A stretch of 64,000 bases of DNA from Owenia fusiformis (taxonomy: Eukaryota; Annelida; Polychaeta; Sabellida; Oweniidae). Numbering within the stretch: the stretch's first letter is position 1; each line of letters starts with the position of its first letter. Of this stretch, positions 13,348 to 26,051 are shown in pieces. The notes beneath the pieces are model-generated. The model made no database searches. It was not told where the DNA came from and saw only the letters and a program-made list of their open reading frames with translations. The stretch lies in contig CAIIXF020000001.1 in NCBI GenBank assembly GCA_903813345.2, positions 39,339,366 to 39,403,365 of the forward strand, given 5' to 3'. The position numbers and the translations under genes were made by a program.

Positions 13348-14070
13348 AAAAAGGTTGTTTATATTTTATAATTAAGAAATAGATAACCTGGTTGGTCTAC
13401 AACTCATAAAAGACAGCGAAGATTTGTATGTTTGTTTATCAGGATGCATGGTTCCTTTATGGGTCTGTCTTCTGTGATCACATGTGTAAACTTTAACAAA
13501 TATTGGATATATACCCAGGAGATATTGCCCACCTTCATTGGTTGTAAACACAATTTAATACAAAAAGCCTTTTGTTTTTTCCTTTTTATTATTCATATTT
13601 GCATAGAAACAGTCAATATGCCTACAGAAAATGTTTTTCATATTAAAACATATCTACTTTTAAGAACCTATATGAAGAAAGTAAAGAAATGTAGGGGCTT
13701 TCCTTCGATTACGAGTACAGATATCCCAAGTTAGGTGTATCATTGACGCTACATCTTAGATTTGAAGTGGGTTGAGCTCTTTCGGGAAAATCAATGAAGT
13801 AATAAAGTTGAGATTGTTTTATCTTGAAGTATTGACATATTATCTGGCAAAGTCATGTTACAATTTGTCTCTTAGTTTATACTTCAAGGGACTTTGGTTT
13901 TTTACAAACATCCAATATATTACATGATAGTCTTTATAACAATGTATTTAGAGTCAATCTTAAGCTTAGCTGAGGTCAATGCTTTAGAAGGGTTTTGGTG
14001 AGGAGGACTCGTCTATCTACCGGCTGAAATATATAGCGCGATAATAACAATATCATATATTAAGAACATG

Positions 14071-14106
14071 TCTTCTCATTTCTAAACATATCTAGAAATG
14101 GGAAGA
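14071..14106. repeat. Short inverted repeat (13-bp stem, 10-nt loop)
   Basis: TCTTCTCATTTCT pairs with AGAAATGGGAAGA with one G-T type mismatch. It is too short for a microRNA precursor; function unknown. Confidence 0.4.
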
Positions 14107-17100
14107 GAATTTATGAAGATTTCACCGGGCCATAATATATGATTCATATAACCTTGGCCATGATATTATGTTTAAACAGGTAACGTCACCCGAAATAATG
14201 AGGCAAAGTTCCGATATGTAGAATACTTAACACGTAAGTATGGTCAGGTGTACTACAGCCTCTCACATGCCCTAATGACATTCATACAGACTGATTCAAA
14301 TTTGAACTTAAATATTTAGTGCTAGGGTATTCAAAATGATACCCTTTCCAAGAAGTTAATTGTTATTGCTTCTAGACTCTGAACTTTTGGGTATTAAAAT
14401 GGTGATCTAACAGGTTTAATGAGTGTATATGGAGAGTTGATTCGGTTTTGTCTCAGAATTATGATCAACTGAGTATGGTTCATTTTGTCATCATTTCGTA
14501 TGGTTGTATAGATGCATGTGCTAGGCTGTAGGCTATGTACCTCTGTGTGGTTGGTATATATACCTTGCCCATAATTAGAAAATTTTACTTGTAATATATG
14601 CAACACCAGACCTTGCTCTGATTTACTCGCAATCTTTCCATTTCAGCTTGCTGTTTTGACAAATTGTTTTCCCTTCTTGGCATATAGGAAATTGATATAA
14701 ATTCACTCATTGACTCACAACTTTAAATGTTTGATTAAATACAAAACATGGCAAGAAACAGCTAAGAGCACAATCATTCTATGGGAAAACAAATCCCCAA
14801 TTTCCCATACTCATCAAGAGCTTTATTGTAAACTGCAGATTATTTATGGACATAGATTGACCAAAAAGTCGCACGTTAATTTGCTTACAATTGATTCTTC
14901 CTTCCTGCCTTGTGTACTAATATTTACACAGGCTTTATTTAGTGATAGATTTCCTATTGTTGGATAACTACTTTGTCTAATGTATCGATACACTTTGCAC
15001 CTACTCATAGGTTTGGTTTGGATTTATTCCTTTAGAGAGTACTTGTTCAATATATGTAGGGCTTTCTTTAATGCTCAATTTTGTGCTCGGGTGCATTCAT
15101 TCCATTGGGGAAACTTTGTTACTCTCGATATGTCCTTACAGTATCTGGGTTATCGATCTAAGTCCAAGATCATCCTTATGTTTTCAGGATATATTACTCT
15201 CTGAATCACTTATTGTGATGTATTGATCTTTGATCACACCAACTGGCTTATCCTTTTCATTATGATTAATAAAACAGTGATAAACAACAAATCAGTGGTA
15301 AGATTTTATGATTTGCTATGAGACATATCAGGATGAAAAATGGCTGATGATAAATGTTAGACCAAGATTTGTAGAATGTGCATCAAAGGCAAAAATGAGA
15401 AACTGTCAAGTTAATTTAATACAAGAGCGCCGAGGAACATAAGTGTGTCTTTATCTCATTTAACTAAATATGTGCATTTATCAGCAAGGCAGACTAAGTG
15501 TTTTTTGTCGGTGTAATGGAGCGCGTGATTGGCTGTGGTATATACATGGGACTTCTCTGGCCATAATTTCATTCATTTTCCACTGCATTGGGCAAATTAT
15601 CTGTGATATCAGTTGCTGTTACATAGATTTAATTATGGCTAAACCTAGAGTACTTAGTGCTGTATTTACATGGTCATCTCAGTCAGAGGTTAAAGAATCT
15701 TTTTACTCTTACAATCGTATCTTGAAAGCAAAGTGTCTCTAACTCCTCTCATTTGGTACATCAGGATTGCCAGAAATCCAAGTCTGTCACTTATAAACTG
15801 GCAAAGTTTAATTGCAGTGAAACAGTTCTCCCTGACTCATCTATCTTACAATAAGTATACGGCTTTTGTATTTGAATACAATACAAAATAGACCTTTTAA
15901 CCTATACTAGTGTCTGTTGTTATTTTTTAATTTCTCCGAGAATAAGTCCTGTGCTACCACTTCATTGAACGTGATATTTTTCAATTAATATTACGAAAGC
16001 TGACGCTGCACCAATTTGAGAGAATTTTGACCTTTTTAGAATATTTTGATTAAATGATGCAAGTTACAGAATTCTGTGGAACTATAAAATAATTTCATGT
16101 TTTATTTTATCAATTCTTTATTTGGTTAAGATATCCACACCTGTTTCAATATACATGCATTTCCTTTTCTAGTACGTAATTAAATCTTTATTTGAGTAAT
16201 ACCCTATGAAACATCAAAGACTGGATAATTGTTGCACTATTTATCACATTTATCACGCAGGGGTTTGCATGTAAAACTATTGATAAAACATGCTTCCTTT
16301 CTGAAAATATCACATTTCTAAAAACAAATAGAAAGTTAACAAGTGGGAAAATCAAGTTCATGTCTTTAAAATTCAATCTTCAGTATGTTTAGTTGAAGAA
16401 TTATCAGTTTTAACATGATTCTGTCAAAGGTTAGGCATATTATTTGGGGTGTTGTTGGGTTTCAAAAAGGATGAAAAGTGAGATCAGAGCAGGTCTTGTG
16501 TGTTTTCTCTTAAGGGAACATATCAATATATCGATTTCTATAAGAAATGTAAGCAATTATGTAACATGGGTAAGAGGCCTCTTTCATTAGCTAGGGGTTA
16601 ATCAAATTGAAAGAGTAGAAAGCCTCCATGTAGCAAACAAAATATCTTATTTCACAATGCAGATCAGCTCATCACGATTATGTTTTTGAGAGGGGGGCAA
16701 CCCAGAATTTAGTTACTTCTTATCCTAAATCTTTATATGGATATTGACACATTCCCTTAGATTATATTATTTACTGTTCTATATGATGAAACAAGTCACT
16801 CATACTTGACATCTTCAATTTCAAATGAATTACCGAAAATACATTGAACTTAACCAGTTAAAGACTACATTCATTCTATAATAATGTTTCTTCTTTCAAA
16901 GTCATTTCATCTAAAAGGCACCATTTTCATTTGTATTTGCCATCTGATCCATAGCTTTTAAAAAAGATATTTTGATTTCATTTTGAAAAAAGCTGTTTCT
17001 CATTACAGAAACATATTTTTCAAAATCCAAGATCAAATCGGTTCACCTTTATGATACATGTTCCTTTGATTTTCTTGAAATTTATCTCTAATGAATGTGT

Positions 17101-17435
17101 TCAGTGTGTAATAAAGTACAATGGGTTCTATTCTACAGATGGCTAAGTTCAGGGAGGTTTGTTTGACATTAACTTTTTAAAGTTAATTCTCAGTAATTTT
17201 TTGTGTGCTCTGTTTTTTGGATATAATCACAACAATGAACCCCCTGCTGAAATTCCAAATAACTGAGTCTGAGAAAATATCTTCCGTTTGGATGTCTCGG
17301 TTGAAATTACCCATTCATTCAACAAATATACTCACTTTGTCAAAATTGAATTTTAAAGTGAGTACAGGAATTGTCCTCCTTTCCTGATATATACTCTGTG
17401 AATTTATACTAAGTTTACTGTTCTGTAATTTTCAG

Positions 17436-17735
17436 ATCCTCCGAGGATTACTCTAGCACCAGTAGACCAGAAGGTTGTGGAGGGTGGTATAGTGAGCTTC
17501 ATATGTAAGGCAACAGGGAACCCAGCCCCAGACATATACTGGCAGAAAAATGGCAAACGACTTACAGGATCAAAATCACGGTATATCAAGAAAGAAATGC
17601 CCCATGGGTCAGTCCTGAGAGTTGAGCCAGTGAGAACACGAAGGGATGATGCTGACTTTGAGTGTGTGGCGGAGAATGGGATCGGGGAACCGGTACTTGC
17701 GAGAGCGAGATTAACAGTCTATGAAGAAAATAAAG
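17436..17735 (+). CDS. LAR: LAR exon 2: Ig domain 1
   Basis: One 300-nt phase 1-1 exon encodes the complete first Ig domain (residues 22-121), starting DPPRI. The disulfide pair is visible as C45 (SFIC) and C98 (DFEC), with the core Trp at W57 (IYWQK). In the family Ig1 carries the glycosaminoglycan-binding loop. Here the matching stretch, KNGKRLTGSKSR, keeps a basic cluster (K59, K62, R63, K68, R70), so heparan/chondroitin sulfate binding is plausible. Splice sites are TTTTCAG|AT and AAAG|GTTTGT. The best relatives are the type IIa receptor phosphatases (VLR.EPVR.RRDDA pattern). Confidence 0.93.
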
Positions 17736-19266
17736 GTTTGTTTCGATTCTAGTAGTCATCTTTGATTTTTTTCATTTTTTTATTTACATTATAACATTCT
17801 CTTCCTTAAGTATGACTATTCAAAAGTGTATATTACTATATTATTTGGTACTTTATTAAATCATCCATACTGCATTGATTCTGTCTTGTCCAATCAACCT
17901 TTAGCATGTTTGAGAATGAGATATTTTCAATCTATTCTTGCAGCTTGAGCGGATGTGGATTTTCAATGACCAGAGTAAAGTTTTGTGTTTTCAGTGACAT
18001 TTCTTTCAGCACATGGTTTTCCTGATCGTAACCAGCCCTACAAGGCAATAGTTTCATGCATACCACCATTCATTTTCCTTAGTTTTTGCTGAGGTTTTCT
18101 TTTACTTTGATGTTATTTTGCCTGTTTTCTATTGCTGTTGTTAATAAAATGCAACCAGGCTGGAAACATTGAGACCTGTTCTGTAAATAGGACCTATGGT
18201 CTCTGCCTATAGATAAAATTTCACTTTCACAGTTATTACTGTATCTGTTTCGTGAGGATAATAAGAGCTGTGATAGGTAATAAATTATCTCTATTTTTTA
18301 GGTAACATTCATCAATGGAGGGTTTCTTTTGTTCTTTTGTTTCTTTTGTGTCGTGCATTATCTATTGTCTCAATTTTTAATTGTGGAGTAGAAAGAGAAA
18401 ACTGAAGATTTTGAAAGTATAACAGAAGTAAAGGGTAGTATATGAGGATCTATCCTTTTTCAAAAGTTTGTCTTGTATCTGCAAAAGAGGTCTTCCATTT
18501 TATTACTAGCCCCTGCATGGGATTCAGGTTGATGGGTAATAAGTGTAGATCAAAGGTTCATCTCTTGTTCAAGGAAAGTAGAAGAAGCTCTCATTTTAAA
18601 ATGTGAAACTTAACTCTTGAAAAGGGTAGGATTTAGGGAATTGTGGGGATTTAGGGAATTGCTGTCCATGTGGAGTACATAACAGTACATAAGTGAATGG
18701 ATGTACTTAGCATATGAAGATGACCTATCAATATCTTTTCATGTCTCATTTTGGATAGTTATTCTTTGATTATTGTGCAAAAAATAAATTGAATTACACG
18801 TATTGGAGTGGTAACTGTTATTACTGGTGACATAATTTTTTCTTTGTAGTAATAGTGTTTCAATAAGAACAATCGAATGTTTTAAGTTGAAAGTGTTGCC
18901 TTTAATTGAGCCAAAGTTGTGAAAATATATTTTGCATAACAAGCCAAGTGTTTCTAATTTCTCATAGGTTACCAATGTAGCGTAGACGCCCCCTGACCTA
19001 TGAAGAAAAACACCTTCTGGAAAGACATACAAGTCAATTAACTTTTCAGGAAGCTGCTTTTCTTAACTTCTACCATTAAAAGAGTACGAGTTCTTGGTAG
19101 ATAAATATTGATGGAATATTGTGTAACACATTTGGAACATTTATTTTGAAAATAAGGAAGCCATCAAGAAGGAGATGAGGCTGTCTCAATTTACTAGAAC
19201 AAACATATACTATATAATATTTTGTTTTATTAACTTCCATGGTATGAGCTATTGTAATCACCCACA

Positions 19267-19304
19267 TGTCTGTCTGTCTGTCTGCTCATTTGTCTGTTTG
19301 TCAA
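19267..19304. repeat. Imperfect (TGTC)n microsatellite
   Basis: Runs of TGTCTGTCTGTCTGTC followed by interrupted TGTCTGTTTGTC. Confidence 0.8.
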
Positions 19305-19640
19305 CATATTGATGGCTTATTTGAAATCCTACATGAAAATTAAAATGGTTTCACCTTTAAAATATGTTAATTTAAAGTCTTTATTTGTCCCATAAGTGGC
19401 ATCTCAAAAACTCGACTCATTTCAAAATGGCAGCCATTTTTATTGGCGAAAAATGAGGTTTTTAGCTTTTCTTGATTATAACTACCCACGTAGTCTACTT
19501 TGCTTGAAATTTTACAGGTATCTTATTTACAATAATGTTTAGAAGTTTTGGCAAAAGGTGTTTTAAAATTTCAAAATTGCCACCTTTTCCTGGCAAAAAT
19601 TCATGTTTTTGGCCATATTGGTTATAGTATGTACCTCATT

Positions 19641-19837
19641 TCATAGGTTACACTTCCGATCCTTTATCTTAACATGGCTTTCAAAGGTTAACACATCCTC
19701 CAAGGTTCCAGACATCATCCACAAAGTTCCTTCCTTCTTCCAAGAAGGAGGTACGAGTTCTGGAGGCCTGTGTTCGGAGGATGAGGTTAACAGTGGTCCT
19801 TTGAAAGCTCTAACACCAATGGGCCCAGTACCTATGG
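19641..19837. repeat. CATCCTCC-family foldback element, about 197 bp
   Basis: The outer arms pair (TCATAGGTTAC with GTACCTATGG; GCTTTCAAAGG with CCTTTGAAAGC). Inner arms pair as GTTAAC-ACATCCTCC with GGAGGATGAGGTTAAC. The core contains AGACATCATCCAC and AAGAAGGAGGTACGA, shared with other members in this window. The open frame at 19603-19857 is a by-product. Confidence 0.75.
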
Positions 19838-20923
19838 TACTATTTATTATAAGTTAAGATGTTCTTGGATGGTATGTTAAAATAGATTTCTATTTGTTTT
19901 GTATATTTTGATCAATTCAGCAATTGCTGCATTGTTGTTAATTTCAAAAACAATTAGTTCATAAAAATTAGTATCCTGTATCACGCCAATCTTTTCTAAT
20001 AATCGTGAATAATTAATTGAGAAATACTAGAAGAAACCTGATCTTATTGATGTATTCCTCTTCCTCTTTTATGACAAATATTTTCTTTATCGAACAAATC
20101 GCTGAATGAGATTCCCAATACAAACATAACAATAGTCGAAATCAAAAAATCAGACAATAGTCAAAATGCAATTTTCATGTGACTAATTCGTTGACAGGAA
20201 GTTCATTAAAATTACACCAGAACATTCCAATCCAAATGTGATAAATATTTTGATTAATTTAGGGAGGATATATAAAACAGTATACCTCTTGATTAAGGGG
20301 TGATACTTTGAGCTGTCAGCATGGAAACTGGTCTGGATAAAAACATTACTCTGTGCAACTATACAGGGGAATTAGAGGGGGGGGTTATTTTAGCAATCAA
20401 TATGATTTGTTCCAGAGTGTGTTTATGTGTAAGTTGAAAGATAAAAAGACTTCTGGAAAGTGTGTAGATGCATATGTGTTCAGTCTGCTGCTATATCGTC
20501 TTTTCTCCATTATTTTCTTAGTATATTGGTGGTAGATTGATTTTGCAGTAGGGGATCTAGATTAATCAGGCTTAGTGTTCATCAAGTCCTTCTATTAATC
20601 CCTACTTCTAAAAAAAACATTTGGTACAACGCCCAGTCTGCCTTTGTATACAGTCCTTGGATACAGGTTATCCTGAACACATGGAAATGGCAATTGTAGA
20701 ACCTGCAAATGAAAGATTGCATGTTGAGAAACAATCTGTATTTGTCCCATTGTACACAAATCTGCTCGTTGTAATTATTTTATAATTCCCAAAGAGATCT
20801 ATATTACTGCACTTGTTTACCTCTCCTCAAAAAGGCAATTTTAAGCAATTTTGCCAATGAATGATTGAGTCTGGATTCAAAGTAGCAATTTTAATGAGAG
20901 TTTATCTGTAGTTAGAAAGAAGA

Positions 20924-20960
20924 TTCTGTTCTGTTCTGTTCTGTTCTGTTCTGTTCTGTT
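20924..20960. repeat. (TTCTG)n pentanucleotide microsatellite
   Basis: About seven perfect consecutive TTCTG/TGTTC units. Confidence 0.95.
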
Positions 20961-21732
20961 AAGATAGAGTTTTGACCCTTGGTAAAGCTAAAATGTTATT
21001 TTGTCTCTCATTTTATTTATTTTTTATTTTTTGTTGTCTGAAGCTTAAATTAATTTTCTGTAAATGAAACAGTGCTTGTAATAAGGATATATTATTGAGT
21101 TGTGATACTTCTATTTTGGTACAAGTTGCTTCATTCACTTTAGATCAGTACCAGTCATTTTTATAAGCATCATCATTATTTGACATTGCCACTCTGATTT
21201 ACTCTGTCAATGCCCGTTTGATTGCCCAACTGCTTAAATGACATTTTATTGATGCTGCTTTAATTAAGCTATTTAAGGCAAAATGATGAGACTCGTGTTT
21301 GGTTCATTCTCTCAATTGTTCGGGTATAAATCAATTATTAATTTGTTCAGTGAATTTGGTCAGTCTCTAAAGCTGTCCAAACAATTCCCTTTACAGGGTT
21401 ATGCAATTAAGCAACATTCTACTGAGAAAACAGAGCTAAGCAGCATCTTGACTTGTTCATAGTATTTCTTTCTATAGAAAGGAAATGATGGATCAACAGG
21501 GCACTCATATACTGCAATTTAATTAAGAATGTGTAAATATAGACAAACTTCTAGTTGGTTATTTTTGTGTGTTTTCTTTGGTTGTATTATATATCATTCG
21601 TAGACCTGGGACCCATGTTTTATTGGTCTCATTTCACAAATTAAGCCCCATTTTCTTTTATTAGAAATTAGGTCTTATTTGAGTCTCTTAAATGGGGCTA
21701 AATATTTGGAAAAAGCCAGAAAGTTGTATAAT

Positions 21733-21875
21733 GCCTCAGTCACATTTGATCTATGGGAACTGTACGGCAGCCATAGCATAAAATATAGGGATAAGCGGTA
21801 CAATGTAGATTTTCTATTCAATTTTGTGAAGCTACTGCCGCCATTGAACCTCCGTAGAGCAAATGTGACTGAGGC
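21733..21875. mobile_element. MITE with 16-bp perfect terminal inverted repeats, 143 bp
   Basis: Starts GCCTCAGTCACATTTG and ends CAAATGTGACTGAGGC, an exact inverted match; weaker symmetry continues inward (TCTATGGGAAC against CCTCCGTAGA). It has no coding capacity. The short, symmetric, AT-flanked form fits a non-autonomous DNA transposon. Target-site duplication is unclear (TA or TTA). Superfamily not assigned. Confidence 0.8.
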
Positions 21876-24448
21876 TTAACTCAAGTGATGGAAATGGGTG
21901 AGGTGCCCTGTGTCCCAGATGGCTTCTCTGCATAAATAACTAAAGAAAATATGCTCATTAATATCCAGAGTAACATTGTAGTCTGTTTATGCGATAATGA
22001 TGTCAGAAGATAATTGAATCACAATAAATCAGTTATTCTAATAGGTTTGAGTTAGCATTGCGATTCTTTGAATTAGATAGCATTCCAACGCACCAGGGGA
22101 ATGACACAGAAACAATAGAGAATTGAGTGCCCAATTTCAACAAATTACACTTGGCATTTTAATCAGTTCAGAAATGCACTGCTTGAATCAATGAAGATGA
22201 TTGATATAACACAAAATGTTACCAATTAATCAATTTTTGTCATTAGGGCATTGTTCTAGTGATCAATGTTTGAGTCACGCCTGTCAAGTTCTACAAGCTG
22301 CAAAAATAAATTGATTTTGACTTCGAAAATACATTTAACTAATAGAGTTCTTTTAAGAAAGAACATGGTTGTGAGGTCAGGGATGTATTATCAACTTTTT
22401 ATAGTCTCTTATATATGCCAATCTTACCAACCATGCGTCAATAGATAATGTGTCTAAGTCACAGCCAAAAGGAAATATCTAAGGCTTTTAAGATAACACC
22501 CAAATTAATGGAGCTATTTGTTAGTTGATATTGAGTCAACTTATCATTAACAAGGCTATATGAGAGAATGGGATTTATTTGCTATATTTGAAGTGGATAG
22601 AAAGTGTGGGAGAGAGTTTGTGATTATGATAATCAAATATCAAAGTATGGTATTGATCAACCCTTGGATCTCTTTCAAAACAGATGGAAATATTCTTGAA
22701 ACTTGTTTATTTTCTATACAGACCCCATAGCTCTTATTATATAACTTGAAAAAGCTAATGAACAAAGGATAAGTTATATTTTGGCATTTTCCACCCATTT
22801 CCAAGTCCTATACCAATTGATGATAATCTATAAAATGTTCAATTAAAAAAGTATCAAATTATCTCTTGATGTTTGAACGTTGCAATGAGGTTATAAAGTC
22901 TATTTCGATCATAGTAAAAACATAGATCAGTGTTTACCATAGCTCTGAAAGAAAACACCAACGAAACATGCTTTCAATTGAATGTAATCTTTTTTAATAG
23001 ACTTGGATTATTTACTCTTTCTCCGATCCCTGTATAATCCTAAACCATAATTAATAAAACAAATATGATTTCCGTTTCATTTTGTAACATAACCCAGCCT
23101 GTGAGCTGGAGAAATGGGAAGCAAATATTTGCTGGTTGCATTATTGGAGGCCCTGTTTGATCTGTGGGTAGACCACCCTAGAATAAGATTTCGCGAAATT
23201 TCATACTTTTTTAGCAAAGAGATGAAAAACTAGTTATTATAGACGAATGGGACAAAAAGCTAAAAGGTGATGTTAATATTCTAATTTTTGTATCAAAAGC
23301 ATGGTTGCCCCATGTGTGATTCTGGAGCAAGAACCATTGAGGTATTATTACAGATATATTGTATCTCAGGATTGCTTCTCCAACTTCACAGATCAATCAA
23401 CTCGTCATACTGTATAACCAGGAATAAAATCATCTTTTTTTTCATTTATATTATCTTTGAATTACAACAAAAAAATTGAAAAATAATTGGAATAAGACTT
23501 TGGCCATTGACCTAATTATAAGGAAATACCTAAAAATCAGGTATTTTATATGAGAGTTACTTATGTAAAAACAGCAGATAAAGCAAGATTTTTTTATTTG
23601 TGGGTACATATATTCCCTTATCAATGGATCATTTAGTGGAGGCCAAGTTGATTAAAGATGTAGATACAAGTATATCATCTCATCATGAAATAGGCTGCAA
23701 TAGCAAGTCATTGTAGAGTCTTGATTTAGACCTGGTCACTGGAAACTAATGGCCTGTTTGAAGTATAGCTCAATTAATTTATATCATTTCAGAATTATCG
23801 TCTGTAAGGAACATCATTGTTTTAAAGTTGCATAGTCTAGAAATGCCAACTTAAGTTGTTAGATTGACAGTTGAGACAGCAATTGATTAACTTTGGTGTT
23901 CAATGTCCATCTTCAATGTCTTCCTCTTATTCATTAGTATTCCTTGCCACATTCTCATAGCATTAGGAGATCTAGCTTGAAATGTCAACTCAAAATGTTA
24001 TTGTCTGAATACAAAGTTTCGGTATTGGTAGCCTGGGAGGAACCATTGGCAGCCATACTTTAATGTGTTTTGGGTTATTATTTCATTTCAATTTTCCTTG
24101 AATTATTTAACATTCAAACACAATAAAAAAAAGCTGAAGTGTAACATTGAAGAAAGTTGAAAGAAATTGGTATCATGTCAACCTATAAGACTGATCCTAA
24201 GCACCACAATATGCTATGCACAAACCAAAACCATATAAATTAAAGACCTTCTAACACTCTAAAACCAAAGTGTGTCAAAGACAAAATGCCAAAAGACAAA
24301 ATCTTTAGCAAGTTCAAGTTTAGGTGGATGTTTTATCTGGACACACTATCTTCATTATTTTTAGATCCCCCTTATTAAAAATGCCAACCCCCTTTCATTA
24401 CAAAGTGGGCCCAGAACTGAAGATTTTGTTTACTTAAATTGTTTGTTC

Positions 24449-24494
24449 ACCAGGTGGCTCCACATATCACACAGAGCCCTCTTTTGAAGACCAT
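24449..24494 (+). pseudogene. Decayed duplicate of the start of the Ig2 exon
   Basis: This 46-bp stretch aligns with exon 3 from about 24640: TGGCT--CCACATATCACAC AGAGCCCTC..TTGAAG against TGGCTATCCACGTATCATAC AAAGCCCTC..TTGAAG. The shift is about 190 bp. Roughly three quarters of positions agree, with a 2-nt deletion that breaks the reading frame. It is preceded by an acceptor-like TTGTTCACCAG. Similarity fades downstream. I read it as a relic of a tandem exon duplication. Confidence 0.6.
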
Positions 24495-24635
24495 GTTTTG
24501 GATTTTAGATTGTTATGTCCTCTATTTTTTGTTACTGGTACTCAATGGTCAATGTTTGTTACAATATTTCTATATTTTCTATAACTCAGATGGTTACATT
24601 TTGTGATGTTAATGCCATCTTTTGTATTATTGTAG

Positions 24636-24812
24636 GTCTGCCCAGTGGCTATCCACGTATCATACAAAGCCCTCAGTTGAAGGCTGTAGAGAAAGACCGT
24701 AATGCTGTGATGGTTTGTGAGGCGGCAGGTAACCCAGATCCAACAATAATGTGGCTTAAGGACATGATACCTGTGGACATGTCAGATCCCAGGATCACTC
24801 TACTTCAATCAG
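24636..24812 (+). CDS. LAR: LAR exon 3: Ig domain 2, N-terminal part
   Basis: A 177-nt phase 1-1 exon (residues 122-181). It encodes the Ig1-Ig2 linker (GLPSGYPRI, matching the vertebrate LPPGFP linker) and the first half of Ig2: the first cysteine in VMVCEAAGNPDP and the core Trp in IMWLKD, followed by PVDMSDPRITLLQS. It ends at CAATCAG|GTAAAC. The junction falls where vertebrate family members insert the alternative micro-exon meA. The acceptor is TATTATTGTAG|GT. The frame is open upstream into the intron, which is not itself evidence of coding. Confidence 0.93.
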
Positions 24813-25036
24813 GTAAACCTCATAGTTCTATAAACTTCAATGTACATATATGGTATTTATCTGTCAAATCAAGTTATATGCATTATACAGTATTTCTATT
24901 TATTATTTTAAACATAATTTTTTGTAATTGATTATTTGGTGGATGCTAATCTCAAGATTCTCCCAAACCATGAGAGCTTCGTCTCCTGGAGCTTGTACTT
25001 ATAACATGGAGTTCCTCTCCTAGAGCTAGGATCATA

Positions 25037-25163
25037 GAGCAGGTAGCCTGAAGCTCTTGGAACTTTGGAGCAGGTAGCCTGAAGCTCTTGGAGCTCTTGG
25101 AGCAGGTAGCCTGAAGCTCATGGAGCTCTTGGAGCAGGGAACCTGAAGCTCGTCTCCCAAAGC
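25037..25163. repeat. 31-32 bp minisatellite, about 4 copies
   Basis: Units start GAGCAGGTAGCCTGAAGCTC at 25037, 25068, 25100 and 25132, the last one diverged. Shorter GGAGCTCTTGGAGC sub-repeats occur within and around. The repetitive minus-strand open frame is a by-product. Confidence 0.85.
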
Positions 25164-25949
25164 TAGTCTCTTGGAGTAGGCCTCTGGGAATAACAACATA
25201 AATCTGCTTTGTTTGCTACAATGAATTTTTGATGAGTAAAAATAGTCCTTCATGTCAGCTTGATAAATGGTTCCCAAGATAAATTATCATCCTATATGTC
25301 TCATGTATTTAATGTATTGTCTACTGAGTTAATCATGTGTACGGTATGTTGAACTGAAGACATAAATGATGTACTTTTCATCTTTATCTAGAAATGACTT
25401 CACTTTTGTCTAGTAGAATATTTTATGCAGATGCCTTTGTATATTAAAACATTTGATCGATCAATGTATTTTATTTTATCAATATTATGGATTTTAATAA
25501 TAATAGAAAATAGATTAGATGTTTATTGATTATGATTTGATTTCTGTTTCACTTATACATAATTTGTCATTTAACAATGTTTGGAAAGAAATTGACCAAA
25601 ACAATTCTATTACTGATGTTATTCATAACATTTTGAACATGCGTTATTGGTTGCATTTTGTCTGTTCACCATGGCTTCACTTTTACGTAGAAAACCTGTT
25701 CAGAGGAAGAATACCCTTGTTCATTTTACGCGCTATCATTATATAGTCAGTTGCCTACACAAGTTGTAGCTGGCTTTATCGCTTTATGGATAACATCATG
25801 TGATATCGTTTTGGTCAATTCACTAAATGTGCAGTGTCCACTATAAGTTCTATAGCTGATCACATAAATGTCTAGGGGTGAATATGTATTAGGAGGGTAG
25901 AAATATATCATTGATTGACTATCTTAGATCAATATTATCATCATTGAGA

Positions 25950-26051
25950 TAGTAAAACCTATCAAATCTGACAGCCTGGATCTTAACACCACTGCGACCA
26001 AGCAAAATATGTACAGATTAGAAAGGTGTTCAGATATACAGGTTTTACTAT
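25950..26051. repeat. Short element with AGTAAAACCT inverted ends
   Basis: Left end TAGTAAAACCTAT, right end ATATACAGGTTTTACTA. The ends match those of the element at 37797-37972, suggesting one MITE family. Confidence 0.6.

Larger units (their letters stand above)
7163..17435 (+). other. Intron 1 (10.3 kb)
   Basis: GT-AG intron between the signal peptide and Ig1 exons. It contains foldback elements at about 7601-7691 and 12118-12387, a truncated TACCCT-family repeat at 10641-10777, two tRNA-like SINE pieces at 13163-13347, a perfect 20-bp palindrome at 11422-11441 and a short hairpin at 14071-14106. The open frame at 13432-13734 (100 codons) and others of 60-90 codons show nothing recognisable. 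A large first intron is usual for this gene family and often holds regulatory DNA, but I cannot identify any here. Confidence 0.85.
17736..24635 (+). other. Intron 2 (6.9 kb)
   Basis: GT-AG intron between the Ig1 and Ig2 exons. It contains a TGTC microsatellite (19267-19304), a foldback (19641-19837), a TTCTG array (20924-20960), a MITE with perfect ends (21733-21875) and, just before exon 3, a decayed copy of the Ig2 exon start (24449-24494). Stretch 19420-19640 has several GGC(A)GCCATTTT-like and AAAATTTCAAAATTG motifs that may be part of another repeat. No other exon seen. Confidence 0.85.

Noticed and set aside
13432-13734. 100-codon + strand open frame in intron 1
   Set aside because: No recognisable domain, composition like translated AT-rich intron, no splice-site support or phase link to the LAR frame.
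14071-14106. MicroRNA precursor hairpin
   Set aside because: Stem of only 13 bp is too short for a pre-miRNA and flanks do not extend the pairing.
24515-24635. Open frame extending exon 3 upstream to 24515
   Set aside because: The family linker and a good acceptor at 24635 place the exon start at 24636; the upstream peptide is unlike any LAR sequence.
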